A stretch of DNA of 39,317 bases from a virus. Position 1 is the first letter of the stretch. Each line of letters begins with the position of its first letter. Position numbers and translations under genes: made by a program. Location of the stretch: positions 1-39,317 of IMG/VR virus record IMGVR_UViG_3300044591_001277; one strand, 5' to 3'. The notes under the pieces are model-generated. The model searched no databases, had not been told where the DNA came from, and saw nothing but the letters and a program-made list of their open reading frames with translations. Shown one piece after another: positions 7,751-15,698 of the stretch.

Positions 7751-10700
7751 TTAGAAATACGTTACGATTTCGACTGCAGCGGAACCGCCGCGCCCACCTG
7801 CTCCTCCAACAAACGCATATGCAAGCGACTGATTTGATACTGTTGCAAGCGCATTTTGATCCAGCGTTATTTCGTTCGTTCCGCTATTTATGGATACGAT
7901 TTTTGCGTATGAAAGCCTAGCCTTTGCAGAGCCGACCGTAGGAAAAACCAGCGTGTTTGTTGGGCAAGTGTAATAGAATGGCTTGTTTGAAACAGTTGCA
8001 GTTGCTGCCGATGCTAATGTAACACTAGTTGATCCAGCGGTTGCGGATCCTGACACAACCGCTCCTGCTGCCCCAACTCCATCTCCTAGGAACATAACAG
8101 ATGTTACGTCAACGGGAAATGCCGCCGAGGCTGTTGCTGTTGTCGAGCCGGAAGTTGTTGACCATGTCCCAGAGCCAACGATTGAAACTGCCATTCCAAC
8201 GTAAAGTGGCGTTACGTCAGATACAGTTACAACTGGAGATCCAGATGTTGTGTTTGCCCCGCTAAGGAACCCAACGCAGTTCATTACGGTAAGCGTTTGA
8301 TTGCTTACTGTTGACGATGCGTTCGTTGATAACGTGAATGCCGTTGCTGAAGACACTCCTTCAACGTGCCTGTATCCAGAGTCTGAAGTGCTTGGTGTAA
8401 TCCCAGTGCTCGCCCACAACGCCTGTCCCCATGTTAGCCCAAGCGTTGATGAAACTGTTGCTGCTTTGGAGTTTACTGTTGTTGAAAGACCAGCCATCGT
8501 GCCTATCCCAGCAACTACCAGTTTTCCACCTGTCTCGTTGCCTGTAGCCGCTGCGCTGATTGTAAACTGCGTCTCGCTAACTAGGGATGCGACTGTTGTT
8601 CCTGCTGGGATGTTGGCGTTGTTGAAAATGGTCAATCCGACAATGACGCCTCTTGTTGAAGTGCAGTTAACCGTGGTGCTGCCCGACGTGAGATTGATCC
8701 CTGTTACTAGAATTGGCGTGCCTGCCCTTGCAATGCCTCCTCCTCCCCCGCCTCCTCCGTATCCGCAAGTTGCAAGTGCTGTCTGGTTTGTTGCCGTTCC
8801 TGTTGCGCTTGCCGTCAGTAGGAATGTAGTTGCGTTTACAATTGAAGCAACTGTGTTTAGCGCAGCGCTTGAAGCTGGGCTTGAAATGGTCGGGCAATTT
8901 GCAATCCCCATCCCAACAACTAATCCTGCCGTTGATGTGCAAGTTACAGTTGTCTGTCCGTTTGTTGTTGAAACCCCAGTAAGATTAACTGGTGGATACC
9001 AGCTCCCACCATCGCCTCCGCTCCCGCTTAATCCCGTTGAAGTAAGTGCCGTAATTCCTCCTGCACCTCCAGAGGAGTTTCTGTCGCCAAACGAGCCCGT
9101 TCCGGCCATACACGCAGCTTCGGGTTGAGCTGTGAAGTTTGTGGTTATGGGATTTATAGTCGGCCCAATAAGCGTCGGGGTTGCAAATATCGTAGATTTC
9201 TCTCCCCCTGCGCCAGACCCTCCTGCTGCGACTCTTCCAGTATTTGTGCTGGTACTGAAACTTGAACCTGGTGCTAACCCTGGATTGCCGTCGTATCCAG
9301 CACTAGTTCCACCTGGTGTTGAACCGTTGAACGGACTTAATGTTCCCATCCCGCCTGCGTTTGCAGGAAGTCCAAGTATTCCATGTATCAAAATGCCCGA
9401 TGCATCCGTGCCTGTTGTGCTTTGTCCGTATGTGTTTGCTAAATATGATGGATAATACAGGCTTTTTAATGCTGGAATACTTACGCTAAATTGACTTGGC
9501 AGATTGTCTGCTGGCATTGCCACTATTACCCTTCCCCCAGATGCCCCTCCAGAACCTCCGTATGCTGCTGTTGATGTTCCTGCGATTGCCTTAAAGCCAG
9601 GGCCTCCAGAAGATCCTTGTGATATGGCGGTGATTTGGATGAACTTTGCTCCCGCTGGTTTCGTCCATGTTCCGCTGGAGGTAAACACTTGCCTATCCAC
9701 AGGGGTTCCACCCCCTCCACCGCCTGCCGTTGCCCACGATACATTCGACCCGTCCGTCGTCAGGAACTTGCCGCTGTTGCTCGTTTGTGATGGCAGCACC
9801 GCATTGGCTGCGCCTGGTTGAGTTGTTGCGCCTGTGCCTCCGTTTGCAAGAGCCAGAGTCCCTGCGAGCGTAACCGCTCCTGTGGATGCAGTGGCTGGTG
9901 TGAGCCCTGTGGTTCCTGCGGAGAATGAGGATACGCCTGCTGCGCCTGCAGATGCAGTGGTCTGGATGGTTCCATCCCCGAACTTGATGCCGCTCGTGTC
10001 CACAGACAATGCAACTGCTGTATCTGGTGTAACGCCCACGCCAACACGTCCGCTTGCACTGATTGTAAACGGAGTGGTGTCTGGGTTTGAGTCTTCAACA
10101 AGCAACGAAGGGCCAGCACCAAGATTCGTAATCCGCACTGCCGCCGCCGTGGAGGACGTGTTTGGCAAATCTACCGTCAAGGCTCCGTTGGGGTTTCCAG
10201 CGTTCTGTGTAATTGCCAGTGCAACGGGAGTGGTGGTTCCCGTAGGTGTTACAGCTTGATTTGTGGTGAAGTTGTTTGGCTCCGCTGTAGCGGCGACCGT
10301 GTTTACGGTTGCGCTTGAGCCTTTGTACCTGATCAGGTTATTGCGAATCCAAACATCCCCATTAGCAGAAGTAGTTGGATCAGTATTTGCAGACCCAAGA
10401 TTCAATGGAGCTGATGCTGCCGTAACCGCAGGGAGCGTGAGTTTGCCCGTCATCGTATCCCCCGTCTTCAGCACCGTCGTGCCGCCTTCAGTCACCTTGC
10501 CTGTGGTCGCTCCAAAGTCCACTGCGATTGTTCCAGTGCTTGTGATTACGCCGCCTGTTAACCCCGTGCCTGCTGTAACGCTGGTGACCGTTCCGCCTCC
10601 ACCACCACCTCCCCCTGCGGTCGTTTGAATCGTGCCGTCTCCAAACTTAATCCCCGTAGTATCCACCGACAATGCGACTGATGTGTCTGGAGCCACCCCG

Positions 10701-11299
10701 ATGCCCACGCGCCCATTGTTCGCTACGGCAAACCGAGTGCTGTCTGGGGTAGTCTCGTCATTGACAACTAGGCTGTTCCCAGAACCGAGATTCGTGATAA
10801 CAACCGCATCGCTCGTTGCTGTGGCTGTGTTTGAGATTGTGACAACCTCCCGTGTCCCCGTGTTACTTACGGTGAGCGCAGGGTCGGCATTCATCGTCCC
10901 AGCAACGATCTGGGGTTGATTAAATATTTGTTTGAGGGTTAACGAGGCAACTGCACGGGAGGTTGGCCCTGTTGAATCTCGATAGCTAAGAGCACCTTGA
11001 TTGGAAATCCAAAGGTCACCATCAACCAATGCAGTCGGAGAGCTTCCAACTGTTCTTGCTCCAAGGCTAATCTTAGCAATCGTATTGTCCGCAGCGGCTA
11101 TAATACGCCCCGTCATCGTGCCGCCCGATGTCTGCAATGCTCCAGTAATGCGCGAGTCATCCCCCGCCGCTACTGTGCCTGCGGTCGTTCCCGTGTTCTT
11201 GGTTGCAGAATCGCCAAGACTCAATCTCGTCCGCATTTCAGCCTGATCAGCAGACTGCATGAACGTGTCAATCGAATTGGATACTGTGATGTCAGGCAT
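7751..11299 (-). CDS. Long glycine-rich tail fibre / receptor-binding protein
   Basis: 1182 residues, low in charge and rich in Ser, Thr, Gly and Ala. Residues 60-120 hold a GGTMTGRI module and a VDGDLWI strand. A unit of about 65 residues containing GRVGIGVAPDTSVALSVD and IKFGDGTIQTTA occurs near 165-228 and again near 386-450, inside a larger duplication with a period of about 220 residues. From about 550 a FTSSGTWTKPAGAKFIQIT domain opens a region with several Gly-rich runs, interleaved with at least five beta repeats of the STTV...GTTVASLV...TFTISAAATG type. The Gly runs resemble polyglycine-helix adhesin tips. It lies between the gp4-like and gp10-like genes and probably binds the host surface. 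Confidence 0.85.
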   Translation of the reverse strand: MPDITVSNSIDTFMQSADQAEMRTRLSLGDSATKNTGTTAGTVAAGDDSRITGALQTSGGTMTGRIIAAADNTIAKISLGARTVGSSPTALVDGDLWISNQGALSYRDSTGPTSRAVASLTLKQIFNQPQIVAGTMNADPALTVSNTGTREVVTISNTATATSDAVVITNLGSGNSLVVNDETTPDSTRFAVANNGRVGIGVAPDTSVALSVDTTGIKFGDGTIQTTAGGGGGGGGTVTSVTAGTGLTGGVITSTGTIAVDFGATTGKVTEGGTTVLKTGDTMTGKLTLPAVTAASAPLNLGSANTDPTTSANGDVWIRNNLIRYKGSSATVNTVAATAEPNNFTTNQAVTPTGTTTPVALAITQNAGNPNGALTVDLPNTSSTAAAVRITNLGAGPSLLVEDSNPDTTPFTISASGRVGVGVTPDTAVALSVDTSGIKFGDGTIQTTASAGAAGVSSFSAGTTGLTPATASTGAVTLAGTLALANGGTGATTQPGAANAVLPSQTSNSGKFLTTDGSNVSWATAGGGGGGTPVDRQVFTSSGTWTKPAGAKFIQITAISQGSSGGPGFKAIAGTSTAAYGGSGGASGGRVIVAMPADNLPSQFSVSIPALKSLYYPSYLANTYGQSTTGTDASGILIHGILGLPANAGGMGTLSPFNGSTPGGTSAGYDGNPGLAPGSSFSTSTNTGRVAAGGSGAGGEKSTIFATPTLIGPTINPITTNFTAQPEAACMAGTGSFGDRNSSGGAGGITALTSTGLSGSGGDGGSWYPPVNLTGVSTTNGQTTVTCTSTAGLVVGMGIANCPTISSPASSAALNTVASIVNATTFLLTASATGTATNQTALATCGYGGGGGGGGIARAGTPILVTGINLTSGSTTVNCTSTRGVIVGLTIFNNANIPAGTTVASLVSETQFTISAAATGNETGGKLVVAGIGTMAGLSTTVNSKAATVSSTLGLTWGQALWASTGITPSTSDSGYRHVEGVSSATAFTLSTNASSTVSNQTLTVMNCVGFLSGANTTSGSPVVTVSDVTPLYVGMAVSIVGSGTWSTTSGSTTATASAAFPVDVTSVMFLGDGVGAAGAVVSGSATAGSTSVTLASAATATVSNKPFYYTCPTNTLVFPTVGSAKARLSYAKIVSINSGTNEITLDQNALATVSNQSLAYAFVGGAGGRGGSAAVEIVTYF

Positions 11300-11304
11300 A
11301 TGCT

Positions 11305-11466
11305 TTAGGGTCTAACGTATTTATCGCCGGTTACCGGCTGTAGGTAGTACCCGCCGCCGACTGCTACGGGACGGATGTAGTAAAAAGCTGTTGGAGGCGG
11401 CACCGGCGTTACGCCAGAAACTGCCGCAGGTATCTTTGACCGTCTTCTGGAGAGATACCGAATCAC
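11305..11466 (-). CDS. 53-residue protein with GTG start
   Basis: A GTG at 11466 overlaps the TGA of the upstream gene as GTGA, and the frame stays open to TAA at 11305, just before the fibre start. The product begins MIRYLSRRRS, is Pro/Val/Tyr rich in the middle (VPPPTAFYYIRPV) and ends TGDKYVRP. The exact tiling between two genes is the main support. It is easy to miss because it is short and has no ATG. I do not recognise a function. Its place in the virion operon suggests a structural or fibre-accessory role. Confidence 0.6.
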   Translation of the reverse strand: MIRYLSRRRSKIPAAVSGVTPVPPPTAFYYIRPVAVGGGYYLQPVTGDKYVRP

Positions 11467-11759
11467 AAGCCAGCGCCAGAAATGATGTGAACCGTGGTTG
11501 TGCTGGCAGAAGAGAGCAACGCAATCACGTTGTCATCCTCGAACTTGCCAAGGGACACTTGGCTACCGGGCATGATGATGTAGTCTGCGGCAGTTGCCGT
11601 AATCGTGCCTTGCCCAACGCGAACGTAAGCGGCATTTGTCGCACCGGTGTTTGTCACGCACACGCTGCGCGTACCAGCCCGAATCGCGTACTGCGCAGAG
11701 GTCGTCGTTGCCGTGCGCGTTGCGCCGCTACCGTAAGAGGGATTAAATGGAAGTGTCAT
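11463..11759 (-). CDS. 98-residue beta-rich small virion protein
   Basis: The product begins MTLPFNPSYGSG and is made of short Thr/Ala/Val strands, with VCVTNTGATNAAYVRVG in the middle and a TTVHIISGAGL ending. Proteins of about 100 residues with a central NTG...AYVR.G strand pair and a final HIISGxG recur beside phage fibre genes. They are probably small beta-sandwich virion components. The gap to the upstream gene is 6 nt, and the downstream GTG start overlaps its stop. Confidence 0.7.
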   Translation of the reverse strand: MTLPFNPSYGSGATRTATTTSAQYAIRAGTRSVCVTNTGATNAAYVRVGQGTITATAADYIIMPGSQVSLGKFEDDNVIALLSSASTTTVHIISGAGL

Positions 11760-11765
11760 AAAGCG

Positions 11766-12464
11766 TTACTTGCTGATTTTGACCTTGATTGTACCTGATG
11801 AAAAAGTCTTGGAAACGCCAGAATTGTTTACAATCAACACGCGCACAACATCTGCCGTTGAAACCCACCCTTGAAATAAACAATCCTGTTGGGAGGCCGA
11901 GAAGGTAACATCGACGAAATCCCCAAGTGCAGCACCAGTAACAACCACATTTGTGCCAGCAATGCCTCCATTTGCAATGGTACCTGGATTCCATGACGCA
12001 CTGCCATAGATGACATTCGGCCCTGTCACATTGTACCACGTCTTCAGTACTGGCTCGAAACGCAACCGCAAAACGCCACCTGCAATCAAAGCCGATGGAA
12101 GCCCGCTTGCAGACGCTCCGTTAAGAGAAATCGTCAATGCCGCAATCGTCTGCGTTGTAACAATGAGAACTTCTTGGTTAGCAACACACCCGTCAACCAG
12201 CGGAAGTTGAACTGTCAGCGCCGCAAGGCTTGATGCAGGCGTGAGAACCAGCCACACGCTGTCTCCAGTTCCAGAAACCGCAACAGTCGAACCGGTCAGC
12301 GGAGCTGAGTACTGAATCACGCTGTTGTCATTCAAGGAAATGTTCTGCTCGATGAAGTTCGCAACGGCTAAACCGGTGCAGTTGTAATCGAGCCCGTTCT
12401 GGTTGACAGCAAACAGCGTCGAGTTGCTGATGCTATCGACGTTATCGAGGTTTTGAATAGCCAT
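11766..12464 (-). CDS. Putative minor tail / fibre protein
   Basis: 232 residues from the ATG at 12464, which lies 1 nt after the stop of the gp4-like gene. An upstream in-frame ATG would put 32 residues inside that gene and is unlikely. The product begins MAIQNLDNVDSIS and is almost entirely beta-type sequence (Ser, Thr, Val, Asn, Gly), without Cys clusters or catalytic motifs. It falls into an N-terminal part to about residue 150 with FEPVLKTWYNVTGPN at its end, and a C-terminal part from about residue 160. That composition suits a fibre or baseplate-like component. I do not recognise a named family. Confidence 0.62.
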   Translation of the reverse strand: MAIQNLDNVDSISNSTLFAVNQNGLDYNCTGLAVANFIEQNISLNDNSVIQYSAPLTGSTVAVSGTGDSVWLVLTPASSLAALTVQLPLVDGCVANQEVLIVTTQTIAALTISLNGASASGLPSALIAGGVLRLRFEPVLKTWYNVTGPNVIYGSASWNPGTIANGGIAGTNVVVTGAALGDFVDVTFSASQQDCLFQGWVSTADVVRVLIVNNSGVSKTFSSGTIKVKISK

Positions 12465-12465
12465 G

Positions 12466-12942
12466 TTAGCGGAACTGAAGTTGACCGTTGGGTTCCTGTT
12501 CGATTGGAGCAATGGACGGAACCGGCAGGAACGGCCAATCCACATCCTTGTTGCCGGCACCAGCAGGCATCGTCGAGGGGTACTGTTGTTGCAGTACGTT
12601 GGCGCTCTGCATGAGGAGCGTCTGGTAGCCCGAAATCGCGCCTAGCTTGGTGTCTGGGGAAGGCGTTTTGCCAAACTGCGGAGCAATCCGCATCGCCAGA
12701 TTCAAAATGATGGCCTCGTTCGCGGTGATCGGGACGTTCGTCTCAGTATCCAAGTCCGCGTTCTCAGGCGAGTTCGTTAGCGGATAGCCAATCTGGATAG
12801 CTTTCGCGTACCACTGCGCCACCATGGCGTCCAGCCGGCGCACCGCAGACTGAAGCTCGTCCGCAGTCAGGTCAAACACATAAGACGCCAGCCCAAGTTC
12901 CTCGAAAGCGGCCTCAACGAACTGGCGTTTAGTGTATCCCAT
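12466..12942 (-). CDS. P22 gp4-like head-completion / tail accessory factor
   Basis: 158 residues, near the 166 of P22 gp4. It aligns by eye: N-terminal VEAAFEELGLAS (gp4 has VRAALRKLGVAS), then RRLDAMVAQWYAKAI, AIILNLAMRIAPQFG and the diagnostic YPSTMPAGAGN (P22 YPSRMPTGSGN). In P22 this protein binds the portal as the first tail adaptor, and gp4 has also been reported to have muramidase activity. I do not assume that activity here. It sits between the capsid and tail genes as expected. Confidence 0.9.
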   Translation of the reverse strand: MGYTKRQFVEAAFEELGLASYVFDLTADELQSAVRRLDAMVAQWYAKAIQIGYPLTNSPENADLDTETNVPITANEAIILNLAMRIAPQFGKTPSPDTKLGAISGYQTLLMQSANVLQQQYPSTMPAGAGNKDVDWPFLPVPSIAPIEQEPNGQLQFR

Positions 12943-12945
12943 GCG

Positions 12946-13269
12946 TCATTTGCGCCTGCGGCGCGGTTTATCTTCTTCTTCGTCGTCTTCAGCCAGCAAA
13001 ACCGGCTCGCCAGCAACCTCAGGAAGGGGCGCGGCCTCGGATTCCGGTTCATTGACCACAATCTTCACCTTGGGCTCGTTCTTGAGCCTTTCAGCGGCCT
13101 CCACGGCCTTGTTAAAAGCATCCACAGCATCTTCAACAGTCAAACTCCAGCCCAAGGAGAGGGCTTCGTCGAGTTCGTCTTGAGATTCAACGCCGCAGTA
13201 GTCGAAAGTGCCACCTACCGCCTGATTCTTACCGGGCGAGCGGTACACCATTGAAGGAAACTCAATCAT
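12946..13269 (-). CDS. 107-residue conserved phage protein, basic C-terminus
   Basis: It begins [16 protein letters not shown]. Residues 18-45 hold [17 protein letters not shown], the familiar FPxMxYRxPG ... xELxxALxxGW pattern of a short head-proximal protein seen in many phages. The middle is helical, then an acidic stretch precedes a KPRRRRK terminus. It overlaps the preceding small gene as ATGA and lies 3 nt before the gp4-like gene. The function is unknown. Position between coat and head-completion genes suggests a head or assembly role. Confidence 0.72.
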   Translation of the reverse strand: MIEFPSMVYRSPGKNQAVGGTFDYCGVESQDELDEALSLGWSLTVEDAVDAFNKAVEAAERLKNEPKVKIVVNEPESEAAPLPEVAGEPVLLAEDDEEEDKPRRRRK

Positions 13270-13427
13270 TTTTTCAGTTTTCCAACGGGTTTTCCAGCCG
13301 CTTGCTTCGCTTTGCGAGCCGTTGAGAGCGCGATTGCAATCGCTTGCTTCTGCGGTTTACCGGCCTTCATCTCCTTGCTGATGTTGGAGGAGATTGTCTT
13401 CTGCGAATAACCCTTCTTGAGCGGCAT
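13266..13427 (-). CDS. 53-residue Lys-rich conserved phage protein
   Basis: It begins [20 protein letters not shown], followed by [20 protein letters not shown]. This MPLKKGxSQKTISxNI...[13 protein letters not shown] signature marks one of the most widespread tiny phage genes near the coat gene. Its function is unknown. The ATG at 13427 is chosen because longer in-frame starts cross the hairpin and the coat stop. No Shine-Dalgarno is visible. It is the first gene after the coat-gene hairpin. Confidence 0.8.
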   Translation of the reverse strand: MPLKKGYSQKTISSNISKEMKAGKPQKQAIAIALSTARKAKQAAGKPVGKLKK

Positions 13428-13444
13428 AAGTTGCGTAAAGTTAA

Positions 13445-13470
13445 GGGGATGGCCCCGAAGGGCCACCCCC
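13445..13470 (-). terminator. Hairpin with UUCG loop after the coat gene
   Basis: On the minus strand an 11-bp stem (GGGGGUGGCCC paired with GGGCCAUCCCC, one G-U pair) closes on a UUCG tetraloop, 13 nt past the coat stop codon. The downstream U content is weak (CCCCTTAACTTT), so it may attenuate transcription or protect the abundant coat mRNA end rather than terminate fully. Confidence 0.75.
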
Positions 13471-13482
13471 CAAGTGAGGCTA

Positions 13483-14796
13483 CTATACCTGATTGAACAG
13501 GATGATACCACTCATTTCGGGCTGCTTGTTCACAACCCCGTAGAACGTGTCCACGCGATACTTGGTCGTGAGCGAGTCCTGATCGAAACGCTTGGTCATA
13601 ACGAGTTCCAACCCTTGGTCGGTCGAGCCGCGCATCACCGCCACACCGGCGTTGTCGGGCATCGCATAACGGCCAGGTAGGATTTCAATCGCGTCCTTGT
13701 GCCAGAAGCAGTTCACTTGAGCTGCCGCCGTGTTGAGGATCGTGATTGCCGAGTTGGATGCCTTGGTGTTCACCACGCAGTTTTGGTTCTGCGCAGAGGA
13801 AGCGTTGGCAACCTGATTGGAGATGATCGGAGGGCTGATGACGATAGCTTGGCTACCAGCAGCAGGCGCACTCGCCGAGATGACACGGAAGGTCTTAAGC
13901 TGACCGGTGTCGCCTTTGGTGATGTGATGCACTGCGTTGACGCCTGCGATGGTGAATGCGTCCCCTGCCGCCAAAGCGCCAGCGGAAACTGCCACCGTCA
14001 GCGACTGGAAGCGGTTATCCACGTTGAGCCGCTCGGACGTCGTTGGCGAAGTCGAGATGGCTTTCGGGATGTAGTAGTTCGCTGCGCCGTCAGTCGTGTT
14101 GATGGTCGCCGTAGCAGACCCAGCAGGCAACCGCACCGCGTAGTCGAGCTTGTAGATGTCGAAGGACGCCACCATCCCAACGTACGCACGCTCATAAGCC
14201 TTGTCCGACTTCTGGTTCCCGAAGGAGCGCGAAGCCTTGGCAAGGTCGTTAGCGAGGCCGTTGTAATCCCGCGTGTTCAGCGCGAGGTAGCGGTCGCCAT
14301 CCATGATGCCTTGCTCGTTGAAGATGGCCTCGCACTGGGCAACGTCATCGAAACCGCTCGAAGCACCTGCTGCGGTCGTGCGCTTAACCACCAGCGTGCC
14401 TTGATTGGCCGCGATTTGGAGCACCGACACGTTGATGTCAGAAGCGAGTTTCTGTTTCGCCGAGTTGCCAAGGCGTTGCTCTTGCAGAGCGTCACGAAGC
14501 TCTTGAGCGTTCATCTCAAAGGCCACCGTGCGGGTCTGGTTGATGCTGGCGGGAACCGCGAGCTGGGTATAGGAAGCGTAGCCACCAACGCTGGTGATGT
14601 TCGTTCCAACCCCTGCATTGGAGATCGAAGTCGCAATGTAGGGCTGGGGACGCCAGATGACGTTGTTGGTGCGTTCCATCGTCGTCTGATCGGTGTTGTA
14701 GATCGAGACGTTGCGCGAGAGAACAAGCGCGTCATTGAACCCCTCAAGGAGGTTCTCAAACGCTACGCGCTCTTCTTTATTGAATGAATTAGGCAT
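13483..14796 (-). CDS. Major capsid protein, P22 coat family
   Basis: 437 residues (P22 coat has 430). Matches by eye include [12 protein letters not shown] near residue 41 (P22 QRSSNTIWMPVE), the helical region with [12 protein letters not shown], and [20 protein letters not shown] followed by [14 protein letters not shown] near residue 260 (P22 NVDNRFATVTL then ISFAGVKFLGQMAK). These indicate the HK97 fold with a P22-type inserted domain. The protein forms the icosahedral shell around the scaffold and is followed by a strong hairpin, consistent with high expression. The scaffold gene ends 3 nt upstream. Confidence 0.9.
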   Translation of the reverse strand: MPNSFNKEERVAFENLLEGFNDALVLSRNVSIYNTDQTTMERTNNVIWRPQPYIATSISNAGVGTNITSVGGYASYTQLAVPASINQTRTVAFEMNAQELRDALQEQRLGNSAKQKLASDINVSVLQIAANQGTLVVKRTTAAGASSGFDDVAQCEAIFNEQGIMDGDRYLALNTRDYNGLANDLAKASRSFGNQKSDKAYERAYVGMVASFDIYKLDYAVRLPAGSATATINTTDGAANYYIPKAISTSPTTSERLNVDNRFQSLTVAVSAGALAAGDAFTIAGVNAVHHITKGDTGQLKTFRVISASAPAAGSQAIVISPPIISNQVANASSAQNQNCVVNTKASNSAITILNTAAAQVNCFWHKDAIEILPGRYAMPDNAGVAVMRGSTDQGLELVMTKRFDQDSLTTKYRVDTFYGVVNKQPEMSGIILFNQV

Positions 14797-14799
14797 AGG

Positions 14800-15672
14800 T
14801 TACTTTTTTGACTGCAATTGACGTTTGTAGGCCAAAATCTGCGTGTAGTCACCGGTGCGCTCGGCCTTTGCGCGTAGGTTTTCCAACACTTCGTCGGAAC
14901 CACCGGTTGACCTTGCCCCGCCTGACGGTGGGGTCTTCTCTGGAGGAGGAGCAGTTTTCTTTGTCACCTTGAGTTGTGTTTCGAGTTTAGCCACCGCGAA
15001 CGCGAATCTCACCGGGTCTTTTATCTCAGAGAGTTCCTTCGCTTTCTTGGGGTTTTTACCCAGCGCGTACACCAGTAATGCCGAGTTGTCCGATCCTTGT
15101 AGCAAGATGCCTTGCTGCGTTATATCGAGCACCTCCTGCACAGCCGCCTCGGCGTCCTCATAATCCCGAACCTTTAGCTCCGTCTTCGACTTCGCGTAGG
15201 TTTCGAGTTTCCTCTGCCATTCGGCTTGTTGGGCTTGCTGCTTCTCCTCGGCCTTAGCTTGCTCTTCAGCGGCTTTCCGTCTCCGGTCAAACCACTCAGC
15301 CAGCTTGGCCTCGTACTTCTCCGTGTCGTAATCGGCGCCTTCCAGTGTCGGCTTCGGCCCAGGGTCAACCGGATTGTTCTCAGTTGCCGATATTGCCTTC
15401 AGCTTCTCCTCTAGCTCCCGATTCTTGCGGTGCAGTTCCCGATTGGTTTTACGCACTTCACGCACCCATTCAGGTGCCTTCTCTGCGTCCTCTTTCTGGG
15501 TTGGCGAATCCCCGATGCTAACGTCAATCTCTTCCGAAGTGGTCGCCTCCCCGTCTTTGGCTGGCTCCGAGGCCACCGGCGTACCGGTCTCCTCAGCCAC
15601 AGCCTCCGCTACGGGAGCTTCCTCATCTTCCAAGACAACTTCAGCACCTACTGCCGTGTTGTTGTTCTCCAT
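14800..15672 (-). CDS. Capsid scaffolding protein
   Basis: 290 residues. An acidic, Glu/Ala-rich N-terminus (1-65) leads into a coiled coil near 68-92 (VREVRKTNRELHRKNREL), a second long helical Ala/Glu/Gln/Lys stretch (120-165), and a basic C-terminus. Internal scaffolds of the P22 type have this build: a flexible acidic region, a coil, and a basic C-terminal helix that binds coat. The position between portal and coat fits exactly. I see no protease motif, so it would be expelled rather than processed, by analogy. Confidence 0.82.
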   Translation of the reverse strand: MENNNTAVGAEVVLEDEEAPVAEAVAEETGTPVASEPAKDGEATTSEEIDVSIGDSPTQKEDAEKAPEWVREVRKTNRELHRKNRELEEKLKAISATENNPVDPGPKPTLEGADYDTEKYEAKLAEWFDRRRKAAEEQAKAEEKQQAQQAEWQRKLETYAKSKTELKVRDYEDAEAAVQEVLDITQQGILLQGSDNSALLVYALGKNPKKAKELSEIKDPVRFAFAVAKLETQLKVTKKTAPPPEKTPPSGGARSTGGSDEVLENLRAKAERTGDYTQILAYKRQLQSKK

Positions 15673-15698
15673 TTTTTCTTACTTAGTGGGCTTGTCCA

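Noticed and set aside
8301-9128. Plus-strand frame of 275 codons, Pro/Val-rich, opposite the tail fibre gene
   Set aside because: It arises from the repetitive Gly/Thr/Ala codons of the fibre read backwards. No start signal or domain.
7751-11299. Diversity-generating retroelement around the tail fibre, as in BPP-1-like phages
   Set aside because: I found no reverse transcriptase gene and no template/variable repeat pair. The repeat seen is an ordinary internal duplication of coding modules.
13699-14787. Long plus-strand frame (362 codons) antisense to the coat gene
   Set aside because: It mirrors the coat gene exactly, is Arg/Val/His-rich in the way antisense translations are, and has no motif or leader.
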